Origin: Seonamhaeicola maritimus
Lineage (GTDB): Bacteria > Bacteroidota > Bacteroidia > Flavobacteriales > Flavobacteriaceae
Length of the DNA stretch: 64,000 bases
Assembly: GCF_008056315.1 (NCBI RefSeq)
Contig: NZ_VRKQ01000010.1
Coordinates: forward strand, 930,001-994,000
Direction: 5' to 3'
Part shown: positions 8,643-17,665 of the stretch, piece by piece
How the letters are laid out: each line of letters starts with the position of its first letter
How positions within the stretch are numbered: position 1 is the first letter of the stretch
The notes under the pieces: model-generated
The model's input: only the letters and a program-made list of their open reading frames with translations
Database searches by the model: none
What the model was told of the DNA's origin: nothing
Position numbers and translations under genes: made by a program

Positions 8643-9646
8643 TGTTTGAGGGAATAGAGTTCTTAAATAAACAATGGTTTTGGGTGCTTTTAGTACTTCC
8701 ACTGGCTAAACTTTGGTATATTTTTAAGCATAACAGGCAAACAGCAGAACTTAAAATATCAAGTTTAAAAGGTTTTAAAATTACTAATTCTTGGTTACCA
8801 AAAGTAAGGCATTTGTTGTTTGTGTTGAGACTATTGGCTTTAACGCTTTTGGTAATGGCATTGGCTAGACCACAAACGGTTGATGTGTCTACTAAAACAA
8901 AAACCACAAGAGGAATTGATATTGTAATGGCTATAGATGTTTCAGCAAGTATGCTAGCAAAAGATTTATCGCCAAATAGATTGGAAGCTTTAAAAAATGT
9001 AGCTTCAGAATTCATCAAAGGAAGACCTAATGATAGAATTGGCTTGGTGGAATATGCAGGTGAGAGCTATACAAAAACCCCCATTACAAGTGATAAAGCC
9101 ATTGTTTTAAGATCTCTTAAAAGTATAAGGTATAATAATATAATTGAGGGTGGTACTGCTATTGGTATGGGGCTAGCAACAGCGGTTAATAGGTTAAAAG
9201 ACAGTAAAGCTCAAAGTAAGGTTATCGTTCTGTTAACCGATGGAGAAAATAATGCTGGTTTTATAGATCCAATTACTGCTAGTTCATTGGCTGCAGAATA
9301 TGGTATTAAAACGTATACTATTGGTTTAGGAACAAACGGTATGGCATTATCACCAGTTGGAACTTTGCCTAACGGTAGTTTTCAGTACGGACGCATACAA
9401 GTTAAAATTGATGAAGAGTTATTAAAAGAAATAGCAGAGGCTACAGGTGGCAAATATTTTAGAGCCACTAACAACAAGAAGTTAGCCGAAATCTATAATG
9501 AGATTAATAAGTTGGAAAAAACAGAAATTGAAGAATTTAAATTTTATAATTACGAAGAAAAATATAGACCATTGGTGATTTTAGCAGGCATGTTATTGTT
9601 GCTTGAGATATTATTAAGATTCTCAATTTTCAGAAGTTTTGTATAA
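8642..9646 (+). CDS. batA: BatA, VWA-domain aerotolerance protein
   Basis: A 334-residue inner-membrane protein with two N-terminal membrane helices (about 12-27 and 58-76), a VWA domain with an intact MIDAS motif DVSAS at residues 99-103 and VVLLTDGENN near 197, and a C-terminal membrane helix (about 308-325). BatA proteins form a membrane complex linked to oxygen and stress tolerance in Bacteroidota and spirochaetes; the mechanism is not established. Overlaps the preceding stop by one base and is followed by the paralogous batB. Confidence 0.93.
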   Translation: MFEGIEFLNKQWFWVLLVLPLAKLWYIFKHNRQTAELKISSLKGFKITNSWLPKVRHLLFVLRLLALTLLVMALARPQTVDVSTKTKTTRGIDIVMAIDVSASMLAKDLSPNRLEALKNVASEFIKGRPNDRIGLVEYAGESYTKTPITSDKAIVLRSLKSIRYNNIIEGGTAIGMGLATAVNRLKDSKAQSKVIVLLTDGENNAGFIDPITASSLAAEYGIKTYTIGLGTNGMALSPVGTLPNGSFQYGRIQVKIDEELLKEIAEATGGKYFRATNNKKLAEIYNEINKLEKTEIEEFKFYNYEEKYRPLVILAGMLLLLEILLRFSIFRSFV

Positions 9647-9677
9647 GAGATAAAAGAACATAGATAAAACACAAAAA

Positions 9678-10715
9678 GTGTATCAATTAGAAGAAAAAAT
9701 ATGGTTTTGGGCGTTAGTGGTTATTCCGGTAATCATTCTGTTCTTTTTGGTGCTTCAATTTTGGAAACATAAAGCTCAGCGCAGGTTCGCAGATAAAGCA
9801 TTGTTGAAGAAGTTAAGTCCTAATACATCCTTGTTTAAATCCGTATTAAAAATCAGCGTTTTAAGTTTAGCGTTTTTGTGTCTTACCTTGGCATTAGTAA
9901 ATCCTAAAATTGGCACAAAACTTGAAACTGTTAAACGCGAAGGTGTAGATATTGTATTTGCTGTAGATGTTTCAAAAAGTATGCTAGCTGAAGATATTGC
10001 TCCTAACCGGTTGGACAAATCAAAACAGTTAGTCACACAAATAATAAACAATTTAGCAAGTGACCGTGTAGGAATTATTGCGTATGCGGGAAAAGCGTTT
10101 CCGCAATTACCTATAACTACAGATTATGCTTCGGCTAAAATGTTTCTACAGGGAATGAATACAGATATGTTATCGTCTCAAGGAACAGCTATTGGTGAAG
10201 CTATTAAGTTAGCGACTACCTATTTTGATGATGAAGAGCAAACCAATAGAGTTCTAATAATTATTTCAGATGGAGAAGATCATAGTGAAGAGGCAGCAGC
10301 TGTTGCTGAAGAAGCAAGTGAGGAAGGTATTAGGATTTTCACAATTGGCGTTGGTGATGAAAAAGGAGGGCCAATACCAATAAAACGAAATGGCGTTGTT
10401 TTAAATTATAAAAAAGACAGTCAAGGAGAAACAGTTATAACGCGTCTAAATGAAGAAACTCTTATGGCTATTGCCGAAGAAGCTAATGGTGCCTATATAA
10501 ATGGTAAGAACACTAAAGATGTGGTAGAAAATATCCGTGAGATTTTAAGTAAAATGGATAAAACCGAATTTGAAGCAAAACAATTTGCAGATTTTAAAGA
10601 CCAGTTTCAATGGTTTTTAGGTTTTGGTATTTTCTTTTTACTATTAGATGTGTTCTTGTTAGAACGTAAAACAGCTTGGTTAAAAAAGTTGAATTTGTTT
10701 AATGAGAATTTATAA
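9678..10715 (+). CDS. batB: BatB, VWA-domain aerotolerance protein
   Basis: A 345-residue paralogue of BatA with the same plan: two N-terminal membrane helices, a VWA domain with MIDAS DVSKS at 97-101, IIISDGEDH near 194, and a C-terminal membrane helix (about 313-330). The start is a GTG at 9678 giving MYQLEEK, which is the usual beginning of flavobacterial BatB; no suitable ATG lies near. The 31-base gap to batA carries no terminator, so it is part of the operon. Confidence 0.93.
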   Translation: MYQLEEKIWFWALVVIPVIILFFLVLQFWKHKAQRRFADKALLKKLSPNTSLFKSVLKISVLSLAFLCLTLALVNPKIGTKLETVKREGVDIVFAVDVSKSMLAEDIAPNRLDKSKQLVTQIINNLASDRVGIIAYAGKAFPQLPITTDYASAKMFLQGMNTDMLSSQGTAIGEAIKLATTYFDDEEQTNRVLIIISDGEDHSEEAAAVAEEASEEGIRIFTIGVGDEKGGPIPIKRNGVVLNYKKDSQGETVITRLNEETLMAIAEEANGAYINGKNTKDVVENIREILSKMDKTEFEAKQFADFKDQFQWFLGFGIFFLLLDVFLLERKTAWLKKLNLFNENL

Positions 10716-10784
10716 ATTCTTTAACGAAGAAAAAAATAAGGTTTTATATATTAGAATTTAAAACAGAAATCTGTAAAGACGAAA

Positions 10785-11393
10785 ATGAAAACTAAAAACA
10801 AATATATCACGTTTATACTGTTATTTACTATATCGTTTTCAGGTATGGCGCAAATTGCAGAAAGTGATACAGACATCTCTCCGTTGTTAATTAGCGAGAA
10901 AGTTCCTAGTTTAAACATTACTTCAATAGAAGGAAAAAAAGTGGAATTGTCTGAAGTGCTAAAAGAAAAGCCTTCAGTAATGTTGTTTTATAGAGGCGGA
11001 TGGTGCCCTTATTGTAACAGACACCTTTCCGCGGTTAGCGACATAGAAAATGATATTAATGATCTTGGTTACCAGATAATTGGTTTAAGTCCAGATTCGC
11101 CCGAAAATTTAAGAATATCTAAAGATAAAGGAGATCTCAAATACAAACTTTTTTCAGATGCAGATGGAGCCTTAAGTAAAGCCGTGGGTATAGCCTTTAA
11201 AGCTCCAGAGCGTTATTCAAACAAACTTAATCAGTTTTCAGGAGGACTTAACTCAGGGTTTTTACCAGTACCATCACTATTTGTTGTAAGTACAGATGGC
11301 ACCATACTTTTTGAGTATATAAGCCCTAATTACAAGCAAAGAATAAGTGCTGCATTATTATTAGAAGTCTTGAAACAATTAAAAGAGAAATAA
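10785..11393 (+). CDS. exported AhpC/TSA (peroxiredoxin-like) protein
   Basis: A 202-residue protein with an N-terminal signal sequence ending near GMAQ (residues 21-23), then a thioredoxin-fold AhpC/TSA domain. The active region FYRGGWCPYCNRHLSAV at about 68-84 carries a C-x-x-C pair, as in peroxiredoxin-like family 2 proteins; ISKDKGDLKYKLFSDADGALSKAVG follows the family pattern. It is expected to act in the periplasm on peroxides or thiol/disulfide exchange. It is inserted between batB and batC, six bases upstream of batC, which suggests co-expression with the aerotolerance complex. Confidence 0.87.
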   Translation: MKTKNKYITFILLFTISFSGMAQIAESDTDISPLLISEKVPSLNITSIEGKKVELSEVLKEKPSVMLFYRGGWCPYCNRHLSAVSDIENDINDLGYQIIGLSPDSPENLRISKDKGDLKYKLFSDADGALSKAVGIAFKAPERYSNKLNQFSGGLNSGFLPVPSLFVVSTDGTILFEYISPNYKQRISAALLLEVLKQLKEK

Positions 11394-11399
11394 AGAAAG

Positions 11400-12254
11400 A
11401 TGAAACAAGTATTATTAGTCCTTTCAATATTTTTTGTAACTATTTCTTTTGCTCAAGAAAAAAAGGAAAAGGAGCAATTATTGGTTTTAAAAAAGGCAAA
11501 TAACTACGTATATGAAGGGAATGATTTAGTTGAAGATGACAATTTTGTTTCCGGTGAAATGGAATATAGAAAAGCTATTTCATTAAATTCTAATTCTGTT
11601 GAAGGAAATTACAATTTAGGAAACGCCTATTATGATAAGGGTAGTTATGAAGAGGCATTATACCGTCATCAACAAGCAGCAAACAGCAGTACTTCAAAAG
11701 CAGAAAAGCACAAAGCATTTCATAATATTGGGAACATTTTAATGCAAAATAAAAAGTGCAGTGAGGCTGTTGAAGCTTTTAAAAGTGCTTTAAGAAACAA
11801 TCCGACAGATGATGAGACACGTTATAATTTAGCCTTAGCTAAAGAATGTGCTAAAAACGAGGAGCAGAATAAGGATCAAAACGAGGACGATCAAAACAAA
11901 GATCAGAATCAGGATGAAAATAAAGAAAACCAAGATCAAAAGGAAGATAAAAAGGACCAAGAAGGCGACAATAAGGAAGAGAATAAAGATCAAGATGATC
12001 AGAAGGAAAATGAAGGTGATGACAAGAAAGATGAAGACGGAAAGCCTAAAGATGAAAAAGAAGATAAAGGTAAAGAAGGTGATAAAAAAGAAGATAAAAA
12101 GCAGGCTCCTCCAAAACCACAACAAGGAAAAATGTCTCCTCAACAAATTAAAAATTTGTTAGAGGCTATGAACAATCAAGAACAAAAGGTTCAAGAAAAA
12201 ATGAACGCCGAAAAACAAAAAGGTGTTAAAGTTAAAACAGATAAGGATTGGTAA
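11400..12254 (+). CDS. batC: BatC, TPR protein with a charged low-complexity tail
   Basis: A 284-residue exported protein: signal sequence (1-18), two to three tetratricopeptide repeats (about 35-140, with VEGNYNLGNAYYDKGSYEEAL and AFHNIGNILMQNKKCSEAVEAF), then about 95 residues made almost only of Lys, Asp, Glu, Asn and Gln, and a short conserved C-terminal QQIKNLLEAMNNQEQKVQEK helix. This build is typical of BatC, thought to be a scaffold for the Bat complex in the periplasm. The low-complexity section is strongly purine-rich on the coding strand, which is why spurious open frames run through it in other phases. Confidence 0.9.
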   Translation: MKQVLLVLSIFFVTISFAQEKKEKEQLLVLKKANNYVYEGNDLVEDDNFVSGEMEYRKAISLNSNSVEGNYNLGNAYYDKGSYEEALYRHQQAANSSTSKAEKHKAFHNIGNILMQNKKCSEAVEAFKSALRNNPTDDETRYNLALAKECAKNEEQNKDQNEDDQNKDQNQDENKENQDQKEDKKDQEGDNKEENKDQDDQKENEGDDKKDEDGKPKDEKEDKGKEGDKKEDKKQAPPKPQQGKMSPQQIKNLLEAMNNQEQKVQEKMNAEKQKGVKVKTDKDW

Positions 12255-12281
12255 TAAATCTGTAAATCTGAAGTTTCAAAC

Positions 12282-14054
12282 ATGAAGTTGACAAAAAACA
12301 TATCAATAATTGTATTAATGCTAGTTTCTAGCTTTGCTATGGCTCAAGTAAAATTTGAAGCCAAAGTAAGTAAAAAGAAGCTAGGTGTTAATGAACGCCT
12401 AAGTGTTGTTTTTGAAATGAATGATGATGGGGATAATTTCACTCCTCCAGATTTTAATAATTTCACTGTAATTGGAGGCCCAAATATATCTCAAAGTCGT
12501 CAATGGGTTAATGGTGTTAAATCTTATAGTAAAACATACACCTATTTTTTAGCACCTAAAAAACGTGGGACTTTTACAATTAATCAAGCTACAATTGAAA
12601 TAAAAGGAGAGGTTTACAAAACAGCAACCATTAAAGTAGAGGTTACAGCAGCAGTAGATATTCCAAAAGACCCTAATGACCCTAATTATGTAGCATCTGA
12701 AAACATTCACTTAGTAGCTGAAGTTTCTAATACAAATCCATATCTTAATGAGGCTATTACAGTGGTTTATAAACTATATATTTCGCCTAAAATTGCAGCC
12801 GATAATGTAAATGAAATTGATACACCGCAGTATAACGATTTTTGGAGTCAAAGTCTAGATAGACAAAACGAGAAAATAGTTAATACCACCTATAATGGAG
12901 AAGATTATAGATATATTATCTACAAAAAGGCGGTATTGTACCCTCAGAAATCAGGAAAGCTAAAAATAGAACCTTTAACGCTAAACGTAACTTTAAGGGT
13001 GCCTACTAACAGGCGCGACATTTTTGGAAGTCGTTTAATGACTAGAGTTAATAGAACCATTTCTGCAGGCAGTAAAACCATTAATGTTAAAGCTTTACCT
13101 GAAACAGGAAGGCCAGTAGATTTTACTGGTGCTGTTGGTGATTTTAGTCTAGATGTTACTGCCTCAAAAAAAGAACTGGATGCCACGGAATCTTTACAGG
13201 TAAAAGTAAATGTAAAAGGAAAGGGTAATTTAAAATTATTCAAGCTTCCTAAAATATCTTTACCAAGTTCTTTAGAGGTTTATGAACCGGAACATAGCGA
13301 GAAAGTAAGAACTAATTTATCGGGTATGCAAGGAAGCATTTCTGATAGTTATACTGTAGTGCCGCAATTTAAAGGTAAGTATCCAATACCTAGTATCTCC
13401 TTTTCGTATTTCGATTTAAAAACAAAAAGTTACAAGCGTTTGTCTTCAGACGAAATTATTATAGATGTAGTAAACGGCCCGTCATCAAGTAATACCAATA
13501 GTGATAATGCTGTGGTTTCAAATAACAAACAGGCTGTAGTTTTAAACAGTGACCAGTTTGCATTTATTAAAACTAAAACCAATTTTACCAGCATAACTCC
13601 AACATATTTTTTCAAAACAAATTCATTTTGGATGATGCTTTTATTGCCATTTTTGGCAATTCCAATTGCTATAGTTGTAAGAAACAAGAAAGCTAGTAGA
13701 GATGCTGATGTTTACGGAAATAAAATAAGAAAGGCAGATAGGTTAGCTAGAAAATATTTAAAAGGAGCCAAAAAATCGCTGGGTCAAAAAGAAGCTTTTT
13801 ATATAGCTCTAGAAAAAGCATTACATAATTATTTAAAGGCCAAATTGCATATTGAAACAAGTGATTTAAGTAAAGATAAAATCAAAAGCCTTCTCAATAA
13901 CAAGCAGGTAGAAGAAGCTGCAATTAATGATTTTATTGGTATTCTAGAAAACTGCGAATTAGCAAGATATACACCAATTGATATTGTTACTATGCAAGAA
14001 GATTATCAAAAAGCAGCTAAAACAATTTCATTAATAGATAAACAAGCCCGATAG
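12282..14054 (+). CDS. batD: BatD, oxygen tolerance protein
   Basis: A 590-residue BatD protein. The N-terminal signal sequence ends at about residue 22 (SFAMAQ), followed by a long periplasmic beta-sandwich region with the BatD hallmarks (GERL-like NERLSVVFEMN, FNNFTVIGGPNISQS near 55-70, ...KAVLYPQKSGKLKIEP... near 220). A single membrane helix lies at about 448-467 and a cytosolic helical tail follows. Length agrees with the family. Stop codon is followed after one base by the batE ATG, so the two are coupled. Presumed to organise BatA/BatB at the membrane. Confidence 0.93.
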   Translation: MKLTKNISIIVLMLVSSFAMAQVKFEAKVSKKKLGVNERLSVVFEMNDDGDNFTPPDFNNFTVIGGPNISQSRQWVNGVKSYSKTYTYFLAPKKRGTFTINQATIEIKGEVYKTATIKVEVTAAVDIPKDPNDPNYVASENIHLVAEVSNTNPYLNEAITVVYKLYISPKIAADNVNEIDTPQYNDFWSQSLDRQNEKIVNTTYNGEDYRYIIYKKAVLYPQKSGKLKIEPLTLNVTLRVPTNRRDIFGSRLMTRVNRTISAGSKTINVKALPETGRPVDFTGAVGDFSLDVTASKKELDATESLQVKVNVKGKGNLKLFKLPKISLPSSLEVYEPEHSEKVRTNLSGMQGSISDSYTVVPQFKGKYPIPSISFSYFDLKTKSYKRLSSDEIIIDVVNGPSSSNTNSDNAVVSNNKQAVVLNSDQFAFIKTKTNFTSITPTYFFKTNSFWMMLLLPFLAIPIAIVVRNKKASRDADVYGNKIRKADRLARKYLKGAKKSLGQKEAFYIALEKALHNYLKAKLHIETSDLSKDKIKSLLNNKQVEEAAINDFIGILENCELARYTPIDIVTMQEDYQKAAKTISLIDKQAR

Positions 14055-14055
14055 T

Positions 14056-14814
14056 ATGAAGAATCTATTTTATATAGTATCGTTTTTGTTTGGTTCAATT
14101 CTTTTTGCGCAAAATCAATCGTTATTTGAACAAGGAAATACCCTGTATAATGATGGAAAATATGCCGAAGCAATTGATAAGTACAACGCTATTTTAGAAA
14201 CCGAAAATCATTCAGCAGATTTATATTTCAATTTAGGAAATGCACATTATAAACTCAATAATATTGCACCAAGTATTTACTATTATGAAAAGGCACTGCA
14301 ATTAAATCCTGAAGATTTGGATATTAAGAATAATATAGCCTTTGCCAGAAATATGACTATAGATGCCATTGAAGTAGTTCCAGATGCAGGATTTTCTAGA
14401 CTGGTTAAAAACACAACAAACACTCTAAGTTTTGATAATTGGGCAAAAGCTTCTGTAGGGCTTGTTTTTTGCTTTGTAATTTTATTTTTGATGTATTATT
14501 TTGCTTATTCCACCTTAATTAAACGCTTAACGTTTATAGGAAGTTTAGCAGCCTTATTTTTTGTTTGTGTTACGTTTGCTTTCGCTTTTCATAAATATAA
14601 TTTAGATAAAAAAGACAATCCAGCCATTGTGTTTGTTCAGGAAACAAAGATTAAGAGTGATCCGAATATACGAAGTGAGGAATCTTTCAGATTGCACGAA
14701 GGAACTAAGGTGCAGGTGATTGATGATTACAAGGACTGGAAGAAAATTGAACTTTCCGATGGCAAAACAGGTTGGGTGATCTCAGAAGAAATTAAATTGT
14801 TGAAGGATTTTTAA
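14056..14814 (+). CDS. batE: BatE, TPR and SH3-like protein
   Basis: A 252-residue protein with a signal sequence (1-18), two tetratricopeptide repeats (about 20-95, FEQGNTLYNDGKYAEAIDKY and ADLYFNLGNAHYKL), two membrane helices (about 134-152 and 158-178) and a C-terminal bacterial SH3-like module (about 190-250, ending with KIELSDGKTGWV). This matches the usual BatE layout. It closes the Bat operon; no clear terminator follows before the small gene at 14868. Confidence 0.92.
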   Translation: MKNLFYIVSFLFGSILFAQNQSLFEQGNTLYNDGKYAEAIDKYNAILETENHSADLYFNLGNAHYKLNNIAPSIYYYEKALQLNPEDLDIKNNIAFARNMTIDAIEVVPDAGFSRLVKNTTNTLSFDNWAKASVGLVFCFVILFLMYYFAYSTLIKRLTFIGSLAALFFVCVTFAFAFHKYNLDKKDNPAIVFVQETKIKSDPNIRSEESFRLHEGTKVQVIDDYKDWKKIELSDGKTGWVISEEIKLLKDF

Positions 14815-14867
14815 TAATTCCTTAACATAAAAAAGTCTATATTTGTTTTTCAAATTTTTTTAAACAG

Positions 14868-15170
14868 ATGTCAAGAAGGATTATATCCATCTTTTTTTCA
14901 GTGATTTTTATGGCGTTTTTAACGGCGCCTACAGTCCTTACATGGATAGATGATTCTATTGATGTTTCTGTTTTTTATACCTCTGCTGAAGAAGAAGAAA
15001 AAGGGAATGAAAAGAATAAGGATATGGAAAAGGTGTTTTGCGAAGGGCCACATCCAGATCCAGTTTTTTCTCGCTTTAATCCCGAAAATGAATTAGAATA
15101 CTTTTTCAAAGCATACCCCAAACCCCATTTAAACATCATTTCGCCACCTCCTGAAATGAACATATTATAA
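14868..15170 (+). CDS. small exported protein of unknown function
   Basis: A 100-residue protein with an N-terminal hydrophobic segment (about 5-22) that looks like a signal or anchor, then an acidic stretch (AEEEEKGNEKNKD) and a Pro-rich end (PKPHLNIISPPPE). It contains a single Cys. I do not recognise a family. Codon use is like the neighbours and the gene sits in frame between batE and a SulP transporter on the same strand, so it is probably a real small gene belonging with the transporter. No function can be proposed. Confidence 0.6.
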   Translation: MSRRIISIFFSVIFMAFLTAPTVLTWIDDSIDVSVFYTSAEEEEKGNEKNKDMEKVFCEGPHPDPVFSRFNPENELEYFFKAYPKPHLNIISPPPEMNIL

Positions 15171-15266
15171 TCTAGGTTTTTGTTGGCTCCTTTTTTTGTA
15201 GCCAAAATTCAATTTTTTTTTAAATCACCTGTAGTTATATTTCTATGGGTAATAGTTATTTATAAT

Positions 15267-16829
15267 ATGTTTAAAACAATTAAAAATGATTTACCGGCAA
15301 GTATTGTCGTTTTTTTCGTAGCACTACCATTATGTTTAGGTATTGCTTTAGCCAGTGGCGCACCACTTTTTTCAGGATTAATAGCAGGAATTATTGGAGG
15401 AATAGTAGTTGGAATGTTGAGTGGATCTCAAATTGGCGTAAGTGGTCCGGCAGCAGGTTTAGCCGCTATTGTATTAACCTCTATTGGAGCTTTAGGAGGT
15501 TTTGAAAACTTTTTAGTAGCTGTTGTGCTAGGTGGAGTTATTCAAATTTTATTTGGGGTATTAAAAGCAGGTGTAATTGGGTATTATTTCCCATCATCTG
15601 TGATTAAAGGAATGTTAACTGGTATTGGTATAATAATTATTTTAAAGCAGATACCTTATTTTTTAGGATATGTATCAGAAAAAGGAGAAGGTACATTTGA
15701 GCAAATTTTTAATTCCTTTACAAATATTGGTTTAGGGAGTGCCGTAATTGCTGTAATTGGCCTTGGAATATTAATTCTTTGGAATAACGTGCTTACTAAA
15801 AAAGCCAAAATATTTCAGTTAATTCAGGGGCCATTGGTTGCAGTTGTGCTGGGTATTATTTTCTATTCTTTTTTCGGGGACTCTGGTAATTTGGCTATAG
15901 ATGAAAAGAGTTTGGTAAGTGTGCCAATTCCATCTGATATTTCTTCATTTTTAGGTCAGTTTACGTTTCCTAATTTTGGTGTTATTTTCCAAGGAGATGT
16001 TTGGATTGTAGCTTTTACAATTGCTTTAGTAGCTAGTTTAGAAACCTTACTTTGTGTTGAGGCAACTGATAAGATTGACCCTTTAAAAAGGGTAACACCA
16101 ACCAATAGAGAGTTGTTAGCACAGGGAACGGGTAATATTCTTTCTGGTTTAATTGGTGGCTTACCAATTACCCAGGTAATTGTTAGAAGTTCGGCTAATA
16201 TTCAATCCGGAGGAAGATCAAAACTATCCGCAATTATTCATGGTTTCTTATTAATAATTTCAGTGATTGCTATACCAAAGCTACTCAACTTAATTCCGTT
16301 GTCAGTATTAGCTGCAATTTTATTAATTGTTGGATATAAGTTGGCTAAACCGGCCTTATTTAAAAAGATGTATGATTTAGGTTGGAAGCAATTTATTCCG
16401 TTTACGGTAACTGTTTTTGGTATCGTATTTATTGATTTATTATACGGAATTGGATTAGGTTTAGGTGTAGGTATCATTGTTATACTTTTAAAGAGTTACC
16501 AGAACTCTCACTTTCTTCATATTGAAGATAAAAGTAATGGTAAGCACAAAATCAAAATGTCGCTTGCAGAAGAAGTTACCTTTTTTAATAAAGGGGCTAT
16601 TTTAAAAGAACTTGATAGTTTACCAAGAGACACCTATTTAGAGCTAGATCTTATTAAAACAAGGTTCTTAGATAATGATATTATTGAAATAATGGATGAC
16701 TTTGCCTTTAAGGCCAAAGAGCGAAATATTGATATTAAGCTCATATCTAAGCGCGGAGTTGTGGAAAATCCAGAAAGTTTTGTCGAATTTTTTAGAACTA
16801 GACCAAAATCTAGTTTAGGTTTAAGTTAA
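15267..16829 (+). CDS. SulP family inorganic anion transporter
   Basis: A polytopic membrane protein of 520 residues with the SulP signature MSGSQIGVSGPAAGLAAIV near residue 49 and about twelve hydrophobic segments up to about residue 415; the C-terminal part (about 430-520) is a divergent STAS-like domain. The open frame extends upstream to 15180, but I choose the ATG at 15267 because MFKTIKNDLPASIVVF is the typical SulP beginning. SulP proteins move sulfate, bicarbonate or other anions; here bicarbonate is favoured by the beta-carbonic anhydrase in the same cluster, but this is an inference. Confidence 0.85.
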   Translation: MFKTIKNDLPASIVVFFVALPLCLGIALASGAPLFSGLIAGIIGGIVVGMLSGSQIGVSGPAAGLAAIVLTSIGALGGFENFLVAVVLGGVIQILFGVLKAGVIGYYFPSSVIKGMLTGIGIIIILKQIPYFLGYVSEKGEGTFEQIFNSFTNIGLGSAVIAVIGLGILILWNNVLTKKAKIFQLIQGPLVAVVLGIIFYSFFGDSGNLAIDEKSLVSVPIPSDISSFLGQFTFPNFGVIFQGDVWIVAFTIALVASLETLLCVEATDKIDPLKRVTPTNRELLAQGTGNILSGLIGGLPITQVIVRSSANIQSGGRSKLSAIIHGFLLIISVIAIPKLLNLIPLSVLAAILLIVGYKLAKPALFKKMYDLGWKQFIPFTVTVFGIVFIDLLYGIGLGLGVGIIVILLKSYQNSHFLHIEDKSNGKHKIKMSLAEEVTFFNKGAILKELDSLPRDTYLELDLIKTRFLDNDIIEIMDDFAFKAKERNIDIKLISKRGVVENPESFVEFFRTRPKSSLGLS

Positions 16830-16835
16830 ATAAAT

Positions 16836-17636
16836 ATGAATATGAAAACAAATAACAGATATAAAATATTAGTGCTTTTAGATTTAAAAAGCAATTCAGA
16901 TACTATTATAAAAACCACCGCTAATTTAGCTAAAATGATTGGTGGCGATATTGACATTTTACATGTAAAAAAACCTGTTGATATAGTTAAAAATGATAAT
17001 CAATTATCTTCTGTACGTTCAATTAATAGGGATTATATATCAAGCAAAAACCATATTGAAGACGTTGTAAAATCTATTGATAAAGGTTTAAACGTAAGCT
17101 ATGGCTTAACATATGGTAATGTGAAACAAGAAATTGAAGAGCATATAAAAAATACCAATCCGAATATTATAGTTTTAGGAAAAAAACGTTTTAATGCTTT
17201 AAAATTGACTGGAGATAAGCTTACTAAGTTCATACTTAAGAAGTATAGTGGTGTTGTTTTTATGGCTTCCAATAAAAATGTTTTGGAGTATGATGAAAAC
17301 TTATCATTAGGTATATTAAATAACTTTGAACAGCCAACGGAAGATTTAGCAAAAAGGTTAATTGACTTAACTCAAAAGCCTGTAAAGGCATTTAAAATTC
17401 AAAAATCAGCGGATGGATTGGGTCAAAGTAATAACGATTTGACCTCTAAAAAAACGGTTGAATATGTTTTTGAATCAAATGATAATGCGGTTGGCAACCT
17501 ATCTCATTACATGGCAAAGAGTAATGTTGATTTGCTTTGTGTTAGTAGAAACATGGTGGAATCTAAAAAATCCGGTATTCTAAATTTAAATGATTTAATT
17601 AAGAAGGTAGATGTTTCGCTGTTACTTACAGCGTAG
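16836..17636 (+). CDS. universal stress protein-like protein
   Basis: A 266-residue soluble protein. The N-terminal half follows the UspA fold: a beta strand YKILVLLDL at 8-16, an alpha helix, GGDIDILHV near 40, and the nucleotide-loop-like NIIVLGKKRFNALKLTG near 110-126, which differs from the canonical G-x2-G-x9-G(S/T) signature. The second half repeats the pattern in a weaker form. It follows the SulP gene after six bases and precedes the DUF2490 gene by 29, so it is part of this operon and may regulate the transporter. Function unproven. Confidence 0.7.
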   Translation: MNMKTNNRYKILVLLDLKSNSDTIIKTTANLAKMIGGDIDILHVKKPVDIVKNDNQLSSVRSINRDYISSKNHIEDVVKSIDKGLNVSYGLTYGNVKQEIEEHIKNTNPNIIVLGKKRFNALKLTGDKLTKFILKKYSGVVFMASNKNVLEYDENLSLGILNNFEQPTEDLAKRLIDLTQKPVKAFKIQKSADGLGQSNNDLTSKKTVEYVFESNDNAVGNLSHYMAKSNVDLLCVSRNMVESKKSGILNLNDLIKKVDVSLLLTA

Positions 17637-17665
17637 TAGTTTTAGTTTCATTAAAACATTTAAAC

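Noticed and set aside
8623-9018. 131-codon minus-strand frame across batA
   Set aside because: It is antisense to a clear VWA protein with an intact MIDAS motif and has no recognisable features.
11835-12162. Long open frames on both strands inside batC
   Set aside because: They are shadows of the low-complexity Lys/Asp/Glu tail; the peptides are monotone and hydrophobic or basic without family features.
15180-15266. Upstream extension of the first SulP gene
   Set aside because: It starts with TTG and adds an extra hydrophobic stretch before the normal SulP start; the ATG at 15267 is better.
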